NCBI GenBank assembly: GCA_009379825.1
Contig: WHTA01000009.1
Coordinates: forward strand, 1-64,000
Direction of reading: 5' to 3'
Origin: Streptosporangiales bacterium
GTDB lineage: Bacteria > Actinomycetota > Actinomycetes > Streptosporangiales > WHST01
Length of the DNA: 64,000 nucleotides
Positions within the stretch are counted from its first letter, which is position 1. Each line of letters opens with the position of its first letter. The notes below the pieces were generated by a model. It was not told where the DNA came from and did no database searches. It was given only the letters and a program-made list of their open reading frames with translations. Of the stretch, positions 58,182-64,000 are shown piece by piece. A program made the translations under genes and the position numbers.

Positions 58182-58754
58182 CTACGGCAGCAGGTCGCTG
58201 ATCCGACAGGCCAGCGACCGGGATGCGTCCTTCCCCGGCGTCTTGCACGCCTCCGACGACTCGCTCGGCGACGGCGAGGAGGACTCGGTCGACGGGGTCG
58301 TGGTGGGCTCGACCGGCGTGCTCGTCGTGGTGCTCGGTGAGCGCTTCAGGCTGGCCTCGGTGCTCGTCTGGGTCGTGGGTGCGGGGCTGTCGTCGCTGCC
58401 CTGGCGTTGCTTGCTGGAGGTGCTGCTGGCAGGGGTACTGCCTTCGGGGGCGTCCCCGCCGCCGGTGGTCCTGCGCGGGCTGCCCACGCCGTCCGCGCGA
58501 GGCGAGGTCGTCGCGGTGCGCACCGTGCGGGACGCGGACGTGGACTCGGTCAGCTGGCTCTTCGGGGTGGTGCTCGGTGCCCCTCCGGCGTCGACCGTGG
58601 GGCGGATGGTCATCCCGACGAGTATGCCGACGCAGGCGAGCGCGACCAGGCCGGCCCCGATCGCGTGGCGGACGGGGCGGCGCCTGGGGCCGCTGGGGGT
58701 GGTGGCTGCGGGGGTGATTCTTGCGTGTCGGCCGACCGACGTGCGGCGGGGCAT
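58182..58754 (-). CDS. Membrane-anchored Ser/Thr/Pro-rich protein
   Basis: This 190-aa protein has a basic N-terminus (RHARITPAATTPSGPRRRPVRHA), one membrane helix (IGAGLVALACVGILVGMTI) and then about 130 residues of low-complexity Ser/Thr/Pro (SPSTTTSTPVEPTTTPSTESSSPSPSES). The last 20 residues have two Cys (SEACKTPGKDASRSLACRISD). It looks like a surface-exposed disordered stalk; the function is unknown. Confidence 0.7.
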   Translation of the reverse strand: MPRRTSVGRHARITPAATTPSGPRRRPVRHAIGAGLVALACVGILVGMTIRPTVDAGGAPSTTPKSQLTESTSASRTVRTATTSPRADGVGSPRRTTGGGDAPEGSTPASSTSSKQRQGSDDSPAPTTQTSTEASLKRSPSTTTSTPVEPTTTPSTESSSPSPSESSEACKTPGKDASRSLACRISDLLP

Positions 58755-58958
58755 GGTGGGGAATCCTCCTGGGGCGAGAGGACCGGCTACCTCTGGGGCG
58801 AGAGGACCGGTTCGTCCTGAACGTACCGACTCTAACCACCGGGCGTTATCAATTCGAGATCAACTGGCCGGGGTGTTGGGCCATGCGCGTACCGCACCAA
58901 CGGACCGGTACTGCCTCACGCTGAGTGAGTGTGGACGTCGAGTGTGCTGGTCAGAGGC

Positions 58959-59342
58959 TCACAACGCGTCCCGGGCGGCGATCGCGTCGAGCTCGACGCG
59001 GGCCCGGAACGGCAGCTCGCCGACCGCGAAACAGGTGCGGGCCGGCAGGGGAGTGGGCAGGACGTCCAGGTAGACCTCGTCCATCGCGTTCCTGTCGGTC
59101 ATGCTCGCCAGGTACACGGTGATCTTGACGACGTGCTCGAACCCGAGGTCCGCGGACGCGAGCGCGTCCTGCAGGTTGGCGAAGGCCTGCCGGGTCTCCG
59201 CGACGATGCCGCCCGGCACGATCTCGCCGTCGGCGACGCCGAGCTGCCCGGAGACGAACACGAGGCCAGCGGCCGTGCCGCGTACCCGGCTGTAGGGGTG
59301 CTGGGCGTCGGAGTAGCTGGCCGGTGCGGCGTTCTCGGTCAT
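58959..59342 (-). CDS. RidA/YjgF family protein
   Basis: This protein of about 127 aa contains GLVFVSGQLGVADGEIVPGGIVAETRQAFANLQDALASADLGFEHVVKITVYLASMTDRNAMDEVYLDVL and PARTCFAVGELPFRARVELDAIA. The Arg in PARTCFAV corresponds to the imine-deaminating Arg of RidA. RidA homologues deaminate reactive 2-aminoacrylate-type enamines; some are pathway enzymes. ATG 59342 is chosen as it starts the conserved protein. It is 31 bp before the GAF-ANTAR gene end. Confidence 0.92.
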   Translation of the reverse strand: MTENAAPASYSDAQHPYSRVRGTAAGLVFVSGQLGVADGEIVPGGIVAETRQAFANLQDALASADLGFEHVVKITVYLASMTDRNAMDEVYLDVLPTPLPARTCFAVGELPFRARVELDAIAARDAL

Positions 59343-59373
59343 GCGACGACCGTACCTGTTGCCGGTCGTCGGT

Positions 59374-60093
59374 TCAGGCATCCGGGCTTCTCGACCTCCG
59401 CCGTACGTCGTTCTCGCTGGCGACCAGGCGCGCGGCCAGGTCGCGGAGCCTGGTGTTGCTGTTCTGCGACGCCCGCACGAGCAGGGTGAACGCCTCGTCC
59501 GTCGTCAGCTGGTGGCGTTCGGCGAGGATCCCGGTGGCCTGGCCGATCTGTTGCCTGGTGACCAGCGCCCTGGCGAGCTCCGCGTGGCCGCGCTCCTCGG
59601 CGATGGCGACTGCCGCATGCGCGGCGAAGACCTGTGCGACGTCGCGAGTGACCTCGTCGAACGCACCAGGCGTGTCGGAGTACAGGTTCAGCGCCCCCAG
59701 GGTGTCCGCATGGGTGTACAGCTGGATCCCCAGCGCGCTCCTGATGCCTCGCTCCACGGCCGCGGCGGCGAACTTGGGCCAGCGCTGCTCTTCGGCGAGG
59801 TCGTCCGACCAGACGACCCGGTCGTGCCAGAGCGCGGTGACGCAGGGCCCGTCGCCGAGCTGGTACTGCAGGTCGTGCAGGTCCTCCGACGCGGGGCTTG
59901 TGGTGGCGAGCGTCCGGCCACGCTGCTCCCGCCGCGCCTCGATGATCCCGGCCCGCCGACAGCCGGCGATGACGGCTACCGCCCGGTCGCAGACCTCGTC
60001 GAGCGTCGCCTGTGTCCCCGGGGCCGCCTCGAAGTCCCGCGCGGCATCGGCAAGCAGCTGCGCGACGTCCTGGCTGTCGCCGGAGTTCGCCAT
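59374..60093 (-). CDS. GAF and ANTAR domain regulator
   Basis: This protein of about 239 aa has a GAF domain (LDEVCDRAVAVIAGCRRAGIIEARRE...LQYQLGDGPCVTALWHDRVVWSDDLAEEQRWPKFAAAAVERGIRSALGIQLYTHADTLGALNLYSD) and a C-terminal ANTAR domain (ALVTRQQIGQATGILAERHQLTTDEAFTLLVRASQNSNTRLRDLAARLV). ANTAR domains bind paired RNA hairpins and prevent termination. The GAF domain probably senses a small ligand. It lies downstream of a SigB/SigF-type gene on the same strand. Confidence 0.93.
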   Translation of the reverse strand: MANSGDSQDVAQLLADAARDFEAAPGTQATLDEVCDRAVAVIAGCRRAGIIEARREQRGRTLATTSPASEDLHDLQYQLGDGPCVTALWHDRVVWSDDLAEEQRWPKFAAAAVERGIRSALGIQLYTHADTLGALNLYSDTPGAFDEVTRDVAQVFAAHAAVAIAEERGHAELARALVTRQQIGQATGILAERHQLTTDEAFTLLVRASQNSNTRLRDLAARLVASENDVRRRSRSPDA

Positions 60094-60268
60094 CGCTGCA
60101 CCGTAACCCGGGTCGGGGAGGATGCCAACCGCGCGAACGGTTTGGTCGGCTCGTGGTGTGGTATCCGTGCTCTCAGCCGGGGGATGTCGAGAACAGTGCG
60201 TCCCCGGCGAGCTGGGGTACGCGCGACGCGGCCGGTCGCGCTCCCCAGCGCCTGGAGCGCCGCGGCGG

Positions 60269-61039
60269 TCAATCGGCGAGTTCCGCGCGCAGGGCGGCCA
60301 GTGTCTGCTGGAGCAGCCGGGAGACGTGCATCTGCGAGATGCCCAGCTGGTCCGCGATCTGGACCTGGGTCTTGTTCCCGTAGAACCGCAGCAGGACCAT
60401 CTCCTGCTCTCTGGCCGGCAACCGGTCGAGCAGCGGCCAGAGAGCTTCGCTGACGACGAGGTCGTCGAACCCACCGTCCTCGACGGCGAGGGCGTCCAGC
60501 CGCGTCGGAGTATCGCCGTCAGCGGTGTCCAGAGGTGTGTCCAGGGACATCGGGGCGAACGTGTCATCGGCGGCGAGAGCGTCGGAGATCTCGTCCTCGT
60601 CGACATCGAGCTCGGCCGCGAGGTCGGCCACCGTCGGCGGCCGACCGTACCGCTGGGTCAGCTCGTCGGTGGCTGCGTTGATCCGCGCCTTGAGCTCCTG
60701 CAGCCGGCGGGGCACCTTGATCCAGCGACGGCGGTCGCGAAAGTGGCGGCGGATCTCACCGAGGACGGTCGGGCGGGCGAAGCTGACGAAGTCGACGCCA
60801 CGGGCCGCGTCGAACCGGTCGATCGCCTCGACCAGGCCGACGTAGCCGACCTGCTGCAGCTCCTCGACGTCCTCGCCGCGGTTCGCGTACCGGCGCGCTG
60901 CCCACCGGACGAGCCAGTCGTACCTCCGCACCAGCTCGTCGAAGATACGTTCCCGTTCCGTGGCGTCGGTGCGGTCGTCGAGTCGGGCGAAGAGCTCTTC
61001 GTCCACGGCAGGTTGGGTGGTGTGAGGGACGGTGGTCAT
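60269..61039 (-). CDS. RNA polymerase sigma factor, SigB/SigF/SigG group
   Basis: This protein of about 256 aa has region 2 (LVRRYDWLVRWAARRYANRGEDVEELQQVGYVGLVEAIDRFDAARGVDFVSFARPTVLGEIRRHFRDRRRWIKVPRRLQELKARI), region 3 (RYGRPPTVADLAAELDVDEDEISDAL) and region 4 (LPAREQEMVLLRFYGNKTQVQIADQLGISQMHVSRLLQQTLAAL). It is a stress-response sigma of actinobacteria, usually controlled by anti-sigma kinase partners. None are adjacent here. ATG 61039. Confidence 0.93.
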   Translation of the reverse strand: MTTVPHTTQPAVDEELFARLDDRTDATERERIFDELVRRYDWLVRWAARRYANRGEDVEELQQVGYVGLVEAIDRFDAARGVDFVSFARPTVLGEIRRHFRDRRRWIKVPRRLQELKARINAATDELTQRYGRPPTVADLAAELDVDEDEISDALAADDTFAPMSLDTPLDTADGDTPTRLDALAVEDGGFDDLVVSEALWPLLDRLPAREQEMVLLRFYGNKTQVQIADQLGISQMHVSRLLQQTLAALRAELAD

Positions 61040-61166
61040 GAGGACGGCCTCTCGTGCGTTTACGTCGGCTCGGCCACCGGCCGGACCGACGAGCCTTGAG
61101 ACCGACGGCACGTGGCTGAACCGTCGTAGATCTGAGAAGTATAGCGGCTTGATGGGCGCCGGACGT

Positions 61167-61658
61167 TTACGACGAGGCTCTTCGCTGCCGGCCGGCGGGG
61201 CTACGGCTGGACGCCTTCTTCGCGGTACGGCCACGACCGCCCCCGGACCGTTGACGCTGCGACGTGCTGCGCTGTGCGGGCTGTTCCCCGGTCTCGTCCG
61301 TCTCGTCGACGGGTTCGTCCTCGTCGGCTGGCTCCTCCTCGTCGGCCGGTGGGGAGCTGTCGCCGCGCAGCTGCTCGGCGCGGTGCTCAAGATTGTCGCT
61401 GAGCCGGTCGACGCCTCGGCTGGCCACGGCGCCGGCGGCCGCGGTGGTGTCCGCCAGGCGCACACGTACGTCGTCGAACAACGTCTGCAGCCCGGGCGCT
61501 TTCTGCACCAGCTCGGAACCCTGCTGTACCAAGGTCTTCAGGTTTCCTGTGCGTCCCACGGCAACTGCGCCGAGCATCAGCCCGAGCTTCATCTTCTTCG
61601 TACGCCCGAGCAGATAGCCGACGGCAACTCCTACCGCGACTGCCTTGCCATTCGTCAC
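61167..61658 (-). CDS. Uncharacterised protein with GYLLGRTKK motif and acidic/basic tail
   Basis: This protein of about 163 aa from GTG 61658 (AAGGAG RBS six bases upstream) reads VTNGKAVAVGVAVGYLLGRTKKMKLGLMLGAVAVGRTGNLKTLVQQGSELVQKAPGLQTLFDDVRVRL. An acidic stretch (ADEEEPADEDEPVDETDETGEQ) and a very basic end follow. The first 60 residues resemble proteins encoded in actinobacterial gas-vesicle and stress clusters, of unknown function. One or two amphipathic membrane-type helices are visible. The assignment is weak. Confidence 0.65.
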   Translation of the reverse strand: MTNGKAVAVGVAVGYLLGRTKKMKLGLMLGAVAVGRTGNLKTLVQQGSELVQKAPGLQTLFDDVRVRLADTTAAAGAVASRGVDRLSDNLEHRAEQLRGDSSPPADEEEPADEDEPVDETDETGEQPAQRSTSQRQRSGGGRGRTAKKASSRSPAGRQRRASS

Positions 61659-61756
61659 GCCGTTCTCCTTGCCCACCCCGGCATCGTGTCCGGGTGTATG
61701 GAGTGCGCTACCCGGTTCGTAGATCATTAACCGGTCGTCGCGAATCACGTCACTCC

Positions 61757-63350
61757 CTATTTGTCATGCTGCGGCGAAACCAGATATCGGGGAGTGGCCA
61801 GCGAGCTGGAGGTGGGCATCAGGCGCTGTTCGGGGTCGGTGAGGTCGAGTCCGGTGACCTCGCCGGCCTTGCGTACTCGGTAGCGCAAGGTGTTGGGGTG
61901 CACGTGGATCCGTTCGGCGGCCGCGGCGACGTTGCCGAACGCGTCGAGGTAGGCCAGGAGGCTCGCGGCGAGGTTCCCGCCGTGACGGGTGTCCCACCGC
62001 AGCAGCGTCCGGGCGTGGCCGTCCAGGAGGTCGTCGTGTTGGGTCATCAGCTGGTGGAGCCGGTCGACCTGGACGGCGGTACGCACCTCGTCGTAGCTGG
62101 CGACGCGGGTGGTGCCCGTGGGGGTGCGGCGCCGCAGCACCCGCAGCACCGCGTCCGCGTCCCGGTGCGATCGCGGCAGCTCCGCCAAGGTGCCGCTGAC
62201 CGTGCCTGTCGCGGCCAGCACCGGTTGTCCCATGCTGTGCGCGGCGCGGTTCACCAGGTCGCGGGTGGTCTCCAGCGGGATGCCCGCTTCGCCGAGGTCG
62301 CAGAAGACCAGTTCGACCATGCTTCTCGATATCAGGCTCATCGTCGAGTGCTGGTACGCGGAGAGGTGCATGGTGAGCAGGTTGCTGAGCCGCCGACGGT
62401 TCTGCGGCTCCGGTGTCCACGCGATCAGCACGCCGCACGCCCTGTCCGGTTGCACGCCGAGCCAGCTGGCCGCGGCGTCGACGTCTGCGTCACCGGCAAG
62501 CAGCTGCAGCAGGACGCCCTCGTTGAACCGGCGCTGCGACAGTGCTCTCGTCTGCAGCCACACCAGGTGTCCGCTCGCCGCCGAGGCCGCGCTGCGCAGG
62601 ATCGCGTCGGCGTCCGATGCCAGCTGCTCGCGGCCCTCGGCCACCCACATCGACCCGAGGATCTCCTCGCCGGCACGGATCATGATCGCCTTGCGGCGGC
62701 CGGCGCCGAGCTCGGGAACCGGAGGGACGGAGACGACCTCGTCGCTGCTCCACAACCGCTTGTAGACGCCGAGCTCGCGTAGCCGCTCCCGGTAGGCGAG
62801 CGGGCCGTGCTGGTCGGCGACGGCCTGGTGGCGCATGGCGTCGTCGTCGGGTCCGAGCTTGGACGCGGCGAGGATCTCCTGCTGCGGGCTGAAGATGACG
62901 ACCGACCCGTTGACCGCGGACGCGATGCTGTTGGCGACCGCCGTGAGGTCGCTGGTGGGTGACCTCCGCGGCGCGGGTGCCGGTCGTCGACATCGCGTTG
63001 CGCAGCAGGCTCGATATCCGCGTCCAGCTCACCCCGGGTGCGACCGCCAGCAGCGCCACCTGATGCCGTTGCGCCGCTTTCGGTAGCGGCTCCTTCGCTG
63101 CCGCGGCGCCGCGGACGACGACGGCTGCGGCGTCGGCCGTGGCCACGGACTCCAGCAGCTTCTCGATGGCCGGCGCGTCGAGCCCGACGGCGAGGACGAT
63201 CGTGCCGGGGTCGAGCGGTTCGGGTTGCTCGCGGTCGTGGATGACGACGTCGCTGATCGGTTGCTCGGCACGCCTTGCCGGCACCAGCCACGGCCAGAGT
63301 GTGGACGCGCCCACGGTCTCGATCACTGTGGTGAGCGTGCAAGCGGTCAC
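61757..63350 (-). pseudogene. PucR-type regulator, frameshifted in the middle
   Basis: From GTG 63350 (GGAGG upstream) the protein reads VTACTLTTVIETVGASTLWPWLVPARRAEQ...GVSWTRISSLLRNAMSTTGTRAAEVTH, the N-terminal PucR domain. One base then appears to be extra at about 62955. The rest (SDLTAVANSIASAVNGSVVIFSPQQEILAASKLGPDDDAMRHQAV... and the HTH end LLAYLDAFGNVAAAAERIHVHPNTLRYRVRKAGEVTGLDLTDPEQRL) is in the next frame to 61757. Repaired it is about 530 aa. The C-terminal part alone has an open frame from ATG 62836 (359 aa), which annotation pipelines may call as a gene. Confidence 0.8.
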
Positions 63351-63365
63351 GAGCAACCTCCAGTT

Positions 63366-63408
63366 GTGAGATCGAACGACGACGAGCGTAGTTGTTGTCC
63401 GATCTCAC
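63366..63408. promoter_or_regulatory. Spaced inverted repeat between PucR gene and M20 gene
   Basis: GTGAGATCG (63366-63374) and CGATCTCAC (63400-63408) are perfectly complementary 9-bp arms, 25 bases apart, in the divergent region. Arms placed this way suit binding by a dimer of dimers or looping. The PucR regulator is the natural candidate. Confidence 0.6.
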
Positions 63409-63436
63409 CACCTGCTGCGACTGCGGGGAACCGAGA

Positions 63437-64000
63437 ATGTCTCCACCACAGCCGACCGGGAGGGCAGCAGCGTTGTCGGACTTCGTCACCCACCTGCGAA
63501 CGCTCGTCGACGCCGAGTCGCCCTCGGCGGACCCGGCGGCCGTGACCGCTGCTCAGGACGTGCTCGACGAGCTGGGCTCGCAGCTGCTCGGCGTACGACC
63601 GGTGCGGCATCGTGACGTGCTGAGCCTGGAGTGGCGACTCGGCGACCCGGACGACGACAGGCGAGTGCTGCTGCTCGGGCATCTCGACACGGTCTGGCCA
63701 CTGGGCACCCTGGCGCGCCGTCCGCTCGACGTCGCCGACGGGCGGGTCACCGGCCCCGGCATCTTCGACATGAAGGCCGGTGTGGTGGTCGGGCTGCACG
63801 TGCTGGCCGAGCTCGGCAAGGAAGTCCCCGTCAGCCTCCTCGTCACGGGTGACGAGGAGATCGGGTCCGTGACGAGCCGCTCCCTGATCGAGCGAGCCGC
63901 GCACGGCAGCCAGGCGTGTCTGGTGCTTGAGGGCGCCCGACCCGACGGTGCGGTGAAGTCCGCCCGGCGCGGCTGGTCGTTCTACACCGTCGAGTTCCAC
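63437..64000 (+). CDS. M20 family metallopeptidase (CPG2-like), partial
   Basis: The ORF is open at the window end. It starts at ATG 63437 (or TTG 63473 with GGGAGG upstream) and reads DFVTHLRTLVDAESPSADPAAVTAAQDVLDELG, then VLLLGHLDTVWPLGTLARRPLDVADGRVTGPGIFDMKAGVVVGLHVL and VTGDEEIGSVTSRSLIE. The HLDTV, GIFDMKAG and TGDEEIGS motifs carry the zinc ligands and catalytic Glu of glutamate carboxypeptidase-type M20 enzymes. It is divergent from the PucR gene, so it is a likely target. Confidence 0.87.
   Translation, partial: MSPPQPTGRAAALSDFVTHLRTLVDAESPSADPAAVTAAQDVLDELGSQLLGVRPVRHRDVLSLEWRLGDPDDDRRVLLLGHLDTVWPLGTLARRPLDVADGRVTGPGIFDMKAGVVVGLHVLAELGKEVPVSLLVTGDEEIGSVTSRSLIERAAHGSQACLVLEGARPDGAVKSARRGWSFYTVEFH

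Overview
The window is very GC-rich and densely coded. It uses GTG and TTG starts, and many neighbouring genes overlap by ATGA or GTGA. Gene families include NarL-type DosR/DevR-like regulators, GAF-ANTAR protein, SigB/SigF-type and ECF41 sigma factors, PucR-type regulators and DUF6758-like protein. This points to an actinomycete (Actinomycetota) chromosome; I cannot name the genus. I see no rRNA, tRNA, CRISPR array, insertion sequence or replication origin.

Layout: 0-2.4 kb, a TPP-riboswitch-controlled ECF transporter (YkoE/YkoD/YkoC type) on the minus strand, with a duplicated start of the T-component gene at the window edge. 2.4-12.3 kb, housekeeping-type genes (DUF1003, MgtE-N/CBS protein, Ser/Thr kinase facing an ECF sigma factor, Nudix, PHP, VOC, DUF167, ParA-like, MOSC). 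12.6-15.1 kb, two tandem sulfotransferase-like genes. 15.1-20.7 kb, catalase, a sodium/solute symporter with tiny membrane proteins, and a DUF2252 protein. 20.7-23.1 kb, a frameshifted M48 peptidase and an ECF41 (SigJ-like) sigma factor with matching promoter signatures in front of itself and of a DoxX gene. 23.1-26.7 kb, a sulfatase-MFS operon divergent from a GntR regulator with a perfect operator palindrome. 26.7-29.3 kb, a cytoplasmic HtrA-like protease and a secreted FG-GAP repeat protein. 29.5-39.0 kb, a (thio)hydantoin-type catabolic locus: PucR regulator, three tandem DUF917 (S-Me-THD) genes, HyuA, Asp/Glu/hydantoin racemase, nitroreductase-like protein and NCS1 permease.

41.2-49.5 kb looks like a DosR/DevR-type dormancy or redox-stress island: two NarL response regulators, universal stress proteins, PPOX-domain proteins, a cyclic-nucleotide-binding protein, a flavodoxin, DoxX proteins and an Rv1733c-like membrane protein. 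Three DosR-box-like palindromes lie in its promoter regions. Much of the island is broken: one regulator, one tandem USP and the flavodoxin carry frameshifts, the DUF4389 gene has an in-frame TAA, and only a scrap of a sensor kinase remains. 50.5-58.1 kb holds a CaiB/CaiD/CaiE-like trio under a GntR regulator with its own palindrome, an MHS-type transporter, two M29-like aminopeptidase paralogues (one frameshifted) and a frameshifted SDR. 58.2-64 kb holds a RidA protein, GAF-ANTAR protein, SigB/SigF-type sigma factor, a frameshifted PucR regulator and the start of an M20 peptidase.

A window-wide theme is that eight or nine genes are interrupted by one-base indels, several in short homopolymer runs. 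Either this strain is losing genes, especially in the DosR-like island, or the assembly has residual indel errors. The in-frame nonsense codon and the multiply broken USP argue for at least some real decay.
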